Below, in pieces: positions 1-6,649 of a stretch of DNA of 8,642 nucleotides. The notes under the pieces were generated by a model. The model did not search any database. It was not told where the DNA came from and worked only from the letters and a program-made list of their open reading frames with translations. Each line of letters begins with the position of its first letter. The stretch's first letter is position 1. The translations under genes were made by a program, and so were the position numbers. The DNA comes from Alphaproteobacteria bacterium (lineage in GTDB: Bacteria > Pseudomonadota > Alphaproteobacteria > Puniceispirillales > UBA1172), in NCBI GenBank assembly GCA_023259875.1, contig JALRFL010000194.1, positions 1-8,642 on the forward strand. The letters are read 5' to 3'.

Positions 1-582
1 AATCTGAAGATCAGGGAAGCGTTTGCGCAATGCTTCAAGCCGCATGATATCAAACCGGTGATCAGCAAATCCGGTTTTGAGTTTCACGATATTCACCTGA
101 TCAGCCTGAAGCCGTTCCACCAGCGCGATATCTGCATCAAAATCAGGGTTAGCCAAAGAACACGACAGGGGAATACGATCCCGAACCGTGCCGCCCAAAA
201 GCTCTGCCACGCTGACCCCAAGTGCTATGCCCGTGGCATCAAGAAGCGCGGTTTCTAAGGCCGCCTTTGCCTCAGTGCAATGGGCCACCGCCTGATGGAC
301 ATCTCGCAAAATGGCCTGACGATCAGCCAGTTTTCGCCCCAGAACGCATGGCGGCGCATAACGCGTCAACGCCCCAAGGCTTGCCTCAACCGAACCTGTG
401 AACACCGACCAAGGTGAGGCCTCACCATAGCCTTTATGACCACCAGAAGTCTGCAATTCAATAACAGCGATATCAATCTTTTGATCAACGCGCCCAATAC
501 CATGATCACGCGCAGATAATACCGGCAACTGCAGATGCCAGACTGTCATTCGGGTGATGATATCATCGGTTGGCCTTATCAT
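1..582 (-). CDS. Mandelate racemase / muconate lactonizing enzyme family protein (3' end missing)
   Basis: N-terminal half (194 codons) of an enolase-superfamily enzyme; the frame stays open to the window edge, and the family is usually about 370 residues. These enzymes abstract the alpha proton of a carboxylate with Mg2+ help, then cycloisomerise, racemise, epimerise or dehydrate. Visible features: the N-terminal capping domain, with GYGEASPW near residues 51-58; the helical stretch EAKAALETALLDATG near 104-118; LLGGTVRDRIPLSCSLA near 128-144; and the catalytic K-x-K motif as VKLKTG (Lys167 and Lys169). The text around LLGG and KLK resembles muconate cycloisomerases more than mandelate racemases, but the metal ligands and the second catalytic residue lie off the window, so the reaction cannot be assigned. 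The start at 582 lies two bases after the stop of the upstream thiamine-diphosphate enzyme, so the two are probably co-transcribed and translationally coupled. A second ATG at 549 is possible, but neither has a strong ribosome-binding site. Confidence 0.88.
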   Translation of the reverse strand, partial: MIRPTDDIITRMTVWHLQLPVLSARDHGIGRVDQKIDIAVIELQTSGGHKGYGEASPWSVFTGSVEASLGALTRYAPPCVLGRKLADRQAILRDVHQAVAHCTEAKAALETALLDATGIALGVSVAELLGGTVRDRIPLSCSLANPDFDADIALVERLQADQVNIVKLKTGFADHRFDIMRLEALRKRFPDLQI

Positions 583-584
583 GA

Positions 585-2276
585 TTAAGCCACCCATTCC
601 GATACTGGTGCCGCCGCCTCATGCAGAGGTTGGCTGATGACATCAATCAAGGTTGGGCCGTCATGATCCAAAGCCTGCCGCATCACCTCTGGCAATTCTG
701 TTGGGTCTTCCACCCGCCAGCTTTTAACGCCAAACGCGCTTGCCACCGCGGCGTGATCGGTTCGGTTAAAATCCACATTGTGATAGCGTTCTCCGAAACC
801 TGATTTCTGCCCTGCTTTAATCCAGCCATAGGTCGCATTAGAAAACACAATTGAGGTAATGGGCATCCGATATCGCGTCATAGTTTCAAACTCGCCACAA
901 CAAAACCCGAATGAGCCATCCCCCATCAAAGCCACGGTTTTAACCGACGGGCGACCAATATGTGCGCCCATCGCCGCCGCCATGCCAAAGCCAAGCGCAC
1001 CATGCGCCCGATTAGTGATGAAGTGCCGCCCTGCCTGTCGCCACCGATAATGTGCCGACACATATGGGCAAGGTGTCCCCGGGTCTGCCACCACAATCCC
1101 GTCATCATCCAGTTGCGCTGACAGATGATGGATCACAGCTTCGGGGGTGATCGGACGCTGATGAGATTCAGCCAAGGGTTCAAAATCTGCTAATTTTTTT
1201 GCCCAAGCCTCAGCCGCTCGCGCCTGACCATCAAAATCTATGCCGTCTGTATCTTTGCCTTTAATGATATCCACCAGCGCCGCCAACGCCAGACCAGCAT
1301 CAGCAATCACACTGGCGGCGGTGTTATAATTTGCCCCCGGCACCATGGGGTCACTGTCAATATGAAGAATGGTTTTGTCATGCGCCGGACTGCGCCAGCG
1401 TTCGGTGGTCACAGACCCTGCCCGACACCCCACAAAAAGAACGACATCGGCGTCATCGACAACCGCACGGGTTGAGGCAACACCGCCGTTTGATCCAACA
1501 ACACCTAAAGCGCAAGGGTGGGTTTCGGCAATAACCCCTTGCCCTGAAACCGTCGTAGCAACAGGCATATTTAGGGTTTCTGCCAACCAAGCGACAGACG
1601 CCATCGCGCCTGCGATAAGCGGCCCACCCCCACAAATCATAACAGGGCGTTTAGCCGCCAAAAGCAATTCCGCCAAGGTTTCCAACGCTTCTTTTTCTGC
1701 ACATTGCCGCGCTGCTGGAAAATGAGCATGACTAGGATCAGCCCAGATCAATTCCGGATCAACCGCCGCTTTTTGAGTATCGAAAGGAAGGGCTAAATGC
1801 GCGGATCCGGGGCGACCTGTCGTCATAGCCCGAAACGCGGCACGGATTTGCGCAGGCAGTTGATTGACCTGATCCAATGAGGCGTTCCATTTTGTTACTG
1901 GCTTAAAAAGCCCGACTTGATCAAGCTCAGTTAACGGATATTTCCCGCGTGAAGTGGTAGCAACATCGGTTGTGATCGCCAAAATAGGGATAGAACTTTC
2001 CCCTGCCTCCACCAGCGCCGGCAGAATATAAGTTGCCCCACCCCCTGATGGCCCTTCACAGATGCCGGGCTTTCCTGTCACCCTTGCATAACCATCCGCC
2101 ATATATCCGGCATGGCGTTCATCGCGTGTCAGAATATGGGTGATGCCATGATTTAACCTAGCCATAGCATCATAAAATGGCAAAGTGGTATCCCCACATA
2201 GGCCAAAAATATGCTGAACTTGATAAGCCTCAAGCATACGCACCATTGCCTCAGCCCCGGTCATCTGATTGTTCAT
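585..2276 (-). CDS. Thiamine-diphosphate enzyme, acetolactate synthase / 2-oxoacid decarboxylase superfamily
   Basis: A 563-residue three-domain ThDP enzyme, the usual length for acetolactate synthases, benzoylformate decarboxylases and related carboligases or lyases. The N-terminal pyrimidine-binding domain carries the activating glutamate in RDERHAGYMADGYAR (Glu53), followed by GPSGGGATY. The middle domain runs roughly 190-345. The C-terminal pyrophosphate-binding domain has NRAHGALGFGMAAAMGA, then GDGSF (Asp453) and, 27 residues on, Asn480 in SNATYG, the standard Mg-binding spacing. The enzyme is expected to be cytoplasmic and to act on a 2-oxo acid (decarboxylation or C-C ligation); an aldehyde product would suit the nearby aldehyde dehydrogenase, but that is inference. 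No specific substrate can be read. The start was set at 2276 rather than 2297 because a strong Shine-Dalgarno lies inside the longer version. It heads a minus-strand pair with the MLE-family gene and diverges from the racemase-family gene at 2400. Confidence 0.9.
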   Translation of the reverse strand: MNNQMTGAEAMVRMLEAYQVQHIFGLCGDTTLPFYDAMARLNHGITHILTRDERHAGYMADGYARVTGKPGICEGPSGGGATYILPALVEAGESSIPILAITTDVATTSRGKYPLTELDQVGLFKPVTKWNASLDQVNQLPAQIRAAFRAMTTGRPGSAHLALPFDTQKAAVDPELIWADPSHAHFPAARQCAEKEALETLAELLLAAKRPVMICGGGPLIAGAMASVAWLAETLNMPVATTVSGQGVIAETHPCALGVVGSNGGVASTRAVVDDADVVLFVGCRAGSVTTERWRSPAHDKTILHIDSDPMVPGANYNTAASVIADAGLALAALVDIIKGKDTDGIDFDGQARAAEAWAKKLADFEPLAESHQRPITPEAVIHHLSAQLDDDGIVVADPGTPCPYVSAHYRWRQAGRHFITNRAHGALGFGMAAAMGAHIGRPSVKTVALMGDGSFGFCCGEFETMTRYRMPITSIVFSNATYGWIKAGQKSGFGERYHNVDFNRTDHAAVASAFGVKSWRVEDPTELPEVMRQALDHDGPTLIDVISQPLHEAAAPVSEWVA

Positions 2277-2284
2277 AATCGCTT

Positions 2285-2291
2285 CTCCCTT
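2285..2291 (-). promoter_or_regulatory. Shine-Dalgarno that decides the start of the ThDP enzyme
   Basis: On the minus strand the sequence reads AAGGGAG, eight bases before the ATG at 2276. This match places translation initiation at 2276. The ATG at 2297 would put the site inside the coding region and has no comparable purine run ahead of it. Confidence 0.7.
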
Positions 2292-2316
2292 GTTCATTTA
2301 TCTTTCCCCATGAACA
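2291..2316. repeat. Inverted repeat TGTTCAT-N12-ATGAACA (candidate operator)
   Basis: Perfect 7-base arms at 2291-2297 and 2310-2316, separated by 12 bases, just upstream of the chosen start of the ThDP enzyme. A further copy of the left arm, as TTGTTCAT, occurs at 2269-2276, 21 bases from the one at 2290-2297, so three half-sites sit about two helical turns apart. The copy at 2269-2276 includes the start codon, so part of the repeat may simply reflect coding sequence. Confidence 0.35.
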
Positions 2317-2319
2317 GGG

Positions 2320-2357
2320 TTTTCTCAAGCCGTTTTTATTATTGATAGGTGAGAAAA
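2320..2357. repeat. Inverted repeat TTTTCTCA-N22-TGAGAAAA (candidate operator)
   Basis: Perfect 8-base arms at 2320-2327 and 2350-2357 with a 22-base AT-rich centre, in the middle of the divergent intergenic region. The arm centres are 30 bases apart, about three helical turns, which suits two half-sites bound on one DNA face. It is not followed by a T-run in either direction, and it lies between divergent starts, so it is unlikely to be a terminator. The protein that binds, if any, is unknown. Confidence 0.4.
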
Positions 2358-2399
2358 TAACATCTTGCCGCAAGTGGCGTTATCGCGCATCATTCGGTC

Positions 2400-3137
2400 A
2401 TGACGCATCTCAACCCTATTGCCCAAGGCGGCAAATCTATCTATGGCGCGGCGGTTGGCATCCTCATGCTAGAAGCGCGTTTTCCCCGTATTCCCGGGGA
2501 TATGGGAAATGCGTTGAGCTGGCCTTTTCCCGTTCACTATAAGGTGGTGAGGGGCGCATCACCTGATCTGGTGGTCAGACGGCGCGCTGAAAATATGCTA
2601 AACCCCTTTATTGATGCCGCGCGTGAATTGGTGGCTGATGGTGTTGATGGCATTACCACAAATTGCGGTTTCTTGGCATTGTTTCAGGCGGAATTGGCGG
2701 CGGCGGTACCTGTGCCTGTCTTGACCTCATCCTTGATGCAATGGGATATGGTGGCGCGGCTTTTGCCCAATGGTAAGCGGCCCGGCATCATGACGGTGAG
2801 CGCATCTAGCCTAAGCCCGGATCATCTTATCGCCGCAGGTATTCCAAAAGATGCCAGCATCTCCACCACCGAGGGGCGGCGCGAGTTTAGCCGCGCCATT
2901 CTGGACAACGAAGCTGAAATGAATATTGATCTGGCACGAGAAGATAATATTGATGCGGCAAAAGAATTGGCCGCTGATCCGTCCATCGGCGCCATTATAC
3001 TGGAATGCACCAATATGATTCCCTATGCTGCGGATATTCGCCACGCTACTGGCTTGCCCATATTTTCTATCTATCAATTTGTGACATGGTTTCAGGCTAG
3101 CCTTACCCCCCCTCGCTTTCCCCATCATCACAACTAA
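2400..3137 (+). CDS. Asp/Glu/hydantoin racemase-family protein
   Basis: A 245-residue cytoplasmic protein of the Asp/Glu racemase superfamily, which includes amino-acid and hydantoin racemases, arylmalonate decarboxylases and maleate isomerases. Both cysteines typical of two-base racemases are present: Cys89 in GITTNCGFLALFQ and Cys203 in IILECTNMIPYA, each in the expected setting at the end of a beta strand. The N-terminus shows IAQGGKSIYGAAVGILML and FPRIPGDMGNA, and the protein ends soon after PIFSIYQFVTWF, as expected for a full-length member. The substrate is not evident; proton transfer next to a carboxylate is the conservative reading. The ATG at 2400 is the first possible start after an in-frame stop at 2358-2360. 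It has no clear Shine-Dalgarno, so the message may be leaderless or weakly initiated. The transporter gene follows 12 bases after the stop, which suggests an operon. Confidence 0.88.
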   Translation: MTHLNPIAQGGKSIYGAAVGILMLEARFPRIPGDMGNALSWPFPVHYKVVRGASPDLVVRRRAENMLNPFIDAARELVADGVDGITTNCGFLALFQAELAAAVPVPVLTSSLMQWDMVARLLPNGKRPGIMTVSASSLSPDHLIAAGIPKDASISTTEGRREFSRAILDNEAEMNIDLAREDNIDAAKELAADPSIGAIILECTNMIPYAADIRHATGLPIFSIYQFVTWFQASLTPPRFPHHHN

Positions 3138-3149
3138 GGCTAGGCTTTG

Positions 3150-4094
3150 ATGCTGACCATTCTTAATCTGCTAGGACAGAACGCTAAGCTTCTTTTGCCC
3201 TTGGGTATTTTTTTCGCGCTTTGCCTTCCTGAAACCCAAACTGATATGAGCGTGATCGTGCCGCCATTAATCATGGTGATCTATGCGGTTACCTTTATTC
3301 GTATGGATTTAATGGTGATGTTGCGCGAAACGCTATCCCCTTCGCATTTATTTAAACAGGTGCTGATTTCTGCTGTGATTTTAATTCTCATGCCCATTAT
3401 CCTAATTGGTGCGTGTCAAGCGGTGGGGGTCAATGCCCTTTTGATGCCATCTGCGGTTTGGTATGCGGTGGCTCCACCTATTGCCTCGACCGCATGGATT
3501 TGCAGCCTCATGGGGTTAAACCTGCCTGTGGCTATGCGGATCATTATTATGACCAGTCTGATTGCGCCTTTTACTGGCCCATTTATTGGAAGCATGGTGT
3601 TAGGTGACGCCACCGGCCTGTCATCATTTGCGATGTTTCAGAATTTGGCCATTATGATTTTTGTTGGGGTGGTTATTGCCTTGATAGGGCAGTTATTATT
3701 AGGGTCGGCGCGCATTGCTCGCCACAAAGACAGTTTTGATGGTCTGGCGGCACTGGCGATGCTGTTGTTCCTTATTCCTATTTTTAATGGAATGACACGG
3801 CAGATTATCCTCAGCCCTTGGTTGGCAATATCTCTGGTCATATTAGCAACGATCCTAAACTTTTCTTCACAATTTGTGCTGATGCTATTGGCGCGATTTA
3901 CCTCCTCGGCATCCCTTTCTCAGCTGGCTTCGGTGATGGCTGTGGTGGGGGGCAATCGGAATGTGGGGTTATATTATGGGGCTTTGCCGCCTGATCCCGT
4001 GTTTTCTATGTTTACCGCGCTTTATCAACTTCCACTTTATCTGACGCCATTATTGATGGGGCAGCTGCGTCGCCTGATGGGGCTAGATCGCTAA
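3150..4094 (+). CDS. Bile acid:sodium symporter (BASS/SBF)-like membrane transporter
   Basis: A 314-residue, very hydrophobic protein with about nine or ten predicted membrane segments, roughly at residues 7-27, 35-54, 69-92, 101-122, 127-149, 161-186, 197-217, 221-249, 256-279 and 282-304. The C-terminal VVGGNRNVGLYYGALP resembles the GNRN-type motif in the second half of BASS/SBF transporters, and the length fits that family. Members take up bile acids, 2-oxo acids, pantoate and other organic anions, generally with sodium, so uptake of the acid handled by this cluster is plausible but inferred. The start is placed at ATG 3150, preceded by AAGGCTAGG with AGG five bases away; a TTG directly before it is less likely. 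The gene sits 12 bases after the racemase-family gene. Its TAA overlaps the TAG of the convergent LysR gene by four bases (4091-4094). Confidence 0.8.
   Translation: MLTILNLLGQNAKLLLPLGIFFALCLPETQTDMSVIVPPLIMVIYAVTFIRMDLMVMLRETLSPSHLFKQVLISAVILILMPIILIGACQAVGVNALLMPSAVWYAVAPPIASTAWICSLMGLNLPVAMRIIIMTSLIAPFTGPFIGSMVLGDATGLSSFAMFQNLAIMIFVGVVIALIGQLLLGSARIARHKDSFDGLAALAMLLFLIPIFNGMTRQIILSPWLAISLVILATILNFSSQFVLMLLARFTSSASLSQLASVMAVVGGNRNVGLYYGALPPDPVFSMFTALYQLPLYLTPLLMGQLRRLMGLDR
4091..4094. other. Convergent stop-codon overlap
   Basis: The plus-strand transporter stops with TAA at 4092-4094 and the minus-strand LysR gene stops with TAG read from 4093 to 4091, so the two reading frames share bases within CTAA. 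There is no room for an intergenic terminator, so transcripts from the two sides must run into each other's genes unless they stop inside coding sequence. Confidence 0.9.
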
Positions 4095-5050
4095 GCCTGG
4101 TTATGCATCATGATGCCCGGCAAATCTGCTTGAGAAGCGCGTTTCGCCACATGATCAATAAACTCTGACACCAATCGCGGCGGCAAGGCCATAAACTTAT
4201 GGGCAATGCCTAATTGCATCGGCTGATGATCGCCTTTGAGCGGAGTGAACACCAAAGGCAGGCCATCAGGGGCAACCGCGGCACGAGTACGAACATTTAG
4301 CAATCCATAGCCATAGCCATTTGCCACTAGGCTGCGCAACACTGGCAATTCCTTTGTTCGCACAGCAATATTGGGGGTTAAACCTAAGCGGTGAAACATA
4401 GAAAGGAAATAATCACCACTCAAAGGCAAGTCCAGCAACACCATAGGATGCTCTACCAATTCACCTATGGCTAATTCTGATGATGCGGCGAGAGGATGAT
4501 CTGCCCCTAACAAAACATAAGGCGGCAGAGTTGCCACATCGACAAAAACCGTATCCGAGGCTATCCCCAAATCATAAGTCAACGCCAGATCAATTTCTGC
4601 CCGATCAAGCATGGCTAATAAATCCGCCTGATGCGCTTCATAAAGGATAATTTCTGTTTCCGGATACATATCTTCGAAACGGCGGCGAATATTGGCACTA
4701 AGAATTGGCGCAATGGTGATCAAACAGCCCAGCTTAAGGGTGCCGCGCAATTTGCCTTCGGTGTCATCGGCTACCGCACCAAGGTTTTGCACTTTGTTAA
4801 GAATGACCTTGGCCTCATCAAACAGGCGGCGGCCACTGCTGGTAAGGGAAAGCCCTTGGGCATGACGGCGAACAAAGATTTGCACCCCCATATCCATTTC
4901 CAGTTGTGAGATCGCGGCAGAAATGGAGGGTGAAGACACATTCACCTTAGCCGACGCCGCAGTGATACTACCCAACTCACCAACCGCCACCACATATTCT
5001 AATTGCCGCAAGGTGATGCGTTGATTGATACTGTGGCCTCGCCCTGTCAT
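4091..5050 (-). CDS. LysR-type transcriptional regulator
   Basis: A 319-residue LysR-family DNA-binding regulator of normal length. The N-terminal winged helix-turn-helix covers about residues 12-71: LRQLEYVVAVGELGSITAAS, then a recognition-helix region SSPSISAAISQLEMDMGVQIF and the wing RRHAQGLSLTSSGRRLF. A linker helix (about 73-95) leads into a periplasmic-binding-like effector domain beginning near GTLKLGCLITIAPIL (about 103-117) and extending to about residue 300. Such proteins usually activate or repress nearby operons in response to a pathway metabolite. The start at 5050 is supported by GAGG six bases upstream. The gene lies 31 bases after the aldehyde dehydrogenase on the same strand, so it may be read as the last gene of the oxygenase operon, which would make it autoregulated if it controls that operon. 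Likely targets, by inference, are the divergent region near 2277-2399 and the oxygenase promoter to the right of the window. Confidence 0.93.
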   Translation of the reverse strand: MTGRGHSINQRITLRQLEYVVAVGELGSITAASAKVNVSSPSISAAISQLEMDMGVQIFVRRHAQGLSLTSSGRRLFDEAKVILNKVQNLGAVADDTEGKLRGTLKLGCLITIAPILSANIRRRFEDMYPETEIILYEAHQADLLAMLDRAEIDLALTYDLGIASDTVFVDVATLPPYVLLGADHPLAASSELAIGELVEHPMVLLDLPLSGDYFLSMFHRLGLTPNIAVRTKELPVLRSLVANGYGYGLLNVRTRAAVAPDGLPLVFTPLKGDHQPMQLGIAHKFMALPPRLVSEFIDHVAKRASQADLPGIMMHNQA

Positions 5051-5081
5051 AACCAGCCTCGGATTGTGATATGCTTACCCT

Positions 5082-6572
5082 CTAATACTTGATCCAAGTC
5101 GTTTTCAGAGCGGTATATTTATCTATCGCATGAAGCGAGAGATCACGCCCATAACCAGATTGCTTAAAGCCCCCAAATGGGGTCATAGGGCTAAGCGCAT
5201 CTACGGTATTGACAGATACGGTTCCGGCCTGAAGCCGTCTTGATACGCGATGCGCCCGGGATAAATCCCCTGTCCAGAGAGACGCGGCAAGGCCATAGAT
5301 ACTGTCATTAGCCATTGCCACGGCCTCATCTTCACTATCAAAGGGGATAACCGACAGCACAGGGCCAAAAATCTCATCCTTGGCAAGCGCGCTAGAGGGC
5401 GGCACATGATCAAAAATTGTGGGTTGAATAAAACACCCTTTGCCATCAATCTTTACGGTCTCACCACCGATGACACAATCCGCATAGGTTTTGCCTTCTT
5501 CAACCATGGCCGCCATGCGGTCCAATTGTTCTTGGCTGACGATTGCGCCCATTTTGGTATCAGGGTTAAGGGGGTCGCCGGGCTGATGCGCTTTGGCGTG
5601 GGTAATCATTCGGGCAACAAACTCCTCATGGATGGAACGCTCAACCAATAGCCGCGAGTTCGCTGAACATACCTCACCTTGATTAAAGAAAATACCAAAC
5701 GCCGCCATGGCCGCGGCGGCATCAAGGTCTTTGCAATCAGCAAAAATCAGATTAGGGCTCTTGCCACCTGTTTCTAGCCAGACCTGTTTCATATTCGACA
5801 GGCCGGCATATTGCTGAAACATCTTACCTACTGCGGTTGAACCGGTAAAAGCTAGACAATCCACATCCTGATGAAGCCCAAGTGCTTTACCAGCGGTTTC
5901 TCCATAACCGGGCACGACATTAAAAACCCCTTCAGGTAGTCCGGCTTCCATAGCCAATTCGGCAAGCCGCAACGCCGATAAGGGCGATTGCTCAGCAGGT
6001 TTCAAGACCATGGAATTCCCCACCGCTAGAGCCGCGGCGGCTTTCCATGTTGCCATATCAAGGGGGAAGTTCCACGGCACCACTGCGCCAACAACGCCTA
6101 ATGGCTCACGCCTGACTAAGGCCAAATCGCCCTCACCTGTTGGTGCAATTTCGTCGTAAATCTTATCAATCGCCTCAGCATACCATTGAAAGAACATCGC
6201 CGAGCCGGGCACATCTACATTTGCCGCGTCTTCGACAGGTTTGCCCATATCCATACTGTCCAGAAGCGCCAATTCATCTAAATTTGCCCGTATGAGTTCA
6301 GCCAACCGCAACAAAACGGCCTTTCGGTGTTGTGGGCTTTCCCTTGACCATACGCCTTTTTCAAACGCCGTTCTTGCGGCGATAACGGCGCGATCAATAT
6401 CTTCTCCGTCACCCTCGCTTACTTGGGCAAGCACTGCATCGGTAGCAGGATTGACCGAAGCAAAAGTCTTACCAGAAGCCGCGTCTTGATAACGCCCATT
6501 GATAAACATTTGATGCCGAGGCGTTAATCCTGCGGCTAAGGCTTTCCATTCAGAATGGTTATGAACTGACAT
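5082..6572 (-). CDS. NAD(P)+-dependent aldehyde dehydrogenase, PuuC-like
   Basis: A 496-residue full-length aldehyde dehydrogenase that oxidises an aldehyde to its acid with NAD(P)+ in the cytoplasm. All key residues are visible: Asn168 in VVPWNFP; Lys191 in LKPAEQSP, which contacts the cofactor; the cofactor loop FTGSTAVGK (242-250); the general-base Glu267 in LETGGKSPN; the nucleophile Cys302 in NQGEVCSANS; and Glu400 in EIFGPV. Overall similarity, including FINGRY near the start, WYAEAIDKIYDEIA and DLSRAHRVSRRLQAGTVSVN, is to the gamma-glutamyl-aminobutyraldehyde dehydrogenase (PuuC) / betaine aldehyde dehydrogenase branch, but no other putrescine genes are present, so the substrate is left open. 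A purine-rich AAGGGGG lies just before the ATG. It follows the flavin reductase by 77 bases and precedes the LysR gene by 31, consistent with one operon. It could oxidise an aldehyde made by the ThDP enzyme. Confidence 0.95.
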   Translation of the reverse strand: MSVHNHSEWKALAAGLTPRHQMFINGRYQDAASGKTFASVNPATDAVLAQVSEGDGEDIDRAVIAARTAFEKGVWSRESPQHRKAVLLRLAELIRANLDELALLDSMDMGKPVEDAANVDVPGSAMFFQWYAEAIDKIYDEIAPTGEGDLALVRREPLGVVGAVVPWNFPLDMATWKAAAALAVGNSMVLKPAEQSPLSALRLAELAMEAGLPEGVFNVVPGYGETAGKALGLHQDVDCLAFTGSTAVGKMFQQYAGLSNMKQVWLETGGKSPNLIFADCKDLDAAAAMAAFGIFFNQGEVCSANSRLLVERSIHEEFVARMITHAKAHQPGDPLNPDTKMGAIVSQEQLDRMAAMVEEGKTYADCVIGGETVKIDGKGCFIQPTIFDHVPPSSALAKDEIFGPVLSVIPFDSEDEAVAMANDSIYGLAASLWTGDLSRAHRVSRRLQAGTVSVNTVDALSPMTPFGGFKQSGYGRDLSLHAIDKYTALKTTWIKY

Positions 6573-6649
6573 GATACCCCCTTCTTGCCTTTCATGATCA
6601 CAGTTGGCATGGCGACCTTGTTATCTAGTCTTTCGGTTTGCCATAAGGA

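Larger units (their letters stand above)
2277..2399. promoter_or_regulatory. Divergent intergenic/control region
   Basis: This is the only divergent junction in the window, about 123 bases between the ThDP enzyme and the racemase-family gene. Its middle part (about 2320-2360) is AT-rich compared with the flanking genes. It contains two perfect inverted repeats, listed separately, that could be regulator-binding sites. A weak minus-strand promoter candidate is TTGAGA (2323-2328) with AAGATA (2299-2304) at 18-base spacing; no convincing sigma-70-like promoter was seen for the plus-strand gene. The LysR protein of this cluster is an obvious candidate to bind here, by inference from position only. 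Confidence 0.5.

Noticed and set aside
1369..1725. Plus-strand open frame of 118 codons
   Set aside because: It is antisense to the middle of the ThDP enzyme gene, with a low-complexity Pro/Thr/Ala translation and no domain; it is a shadow frame.
1..2276. Classical mandelate pathway (mandelate racemase plus benzoylformate decarboxylase)
   Set aside because: The MLE-family protein looks closer to muconate cycloisomerases, no mandelate dehydrogenase is present, and the ThDP enzyme shows no specific benzoylformate decarboxylase signature that I can identify.
2299..2328. Sigma-70-like promoter for the ThDP enzyme (TTGAGA / AAGATA)
   Set aside because: The -10 match is poor and the implied leader would be very short, so it is mentioned only within the intergenic region and not called as a separate promoter.
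2811..3131. Minus-strand open frame of 106 codons
   Set aside because: It lies wholly inside the racemase-family gene, shows no recognisable domain, and the plus-strand gene carries both catalytic cysteine motifs.
2400..3137. Maleate isomerase of a nicotinate- or hydroxypyridine-type pathway
   Set aside because: It belongs to the same superfamily, but nothing in the sequence singles out maleate isomerase, and no pyridine-pathway partner genes are seen.
5701..5720. GC-rich inverted repeat GCCGCC-N8-GGCGGC
   Set aside because: It encodes an alanine-rich helix (AAAAMAA) of the aldehyde dehydrogenase; repeated GCN alanine codons explain the symmetry.
5082..6572. Assignment of the aldehyde dehydrogenase as PuuC of putrescine catabolism
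   Set aside because: Sequence resemblance is good, but no glutamyl-putrescine synthetase, oxidase or hydrolase gene is nearby, and this branch of the family has varied substrates.
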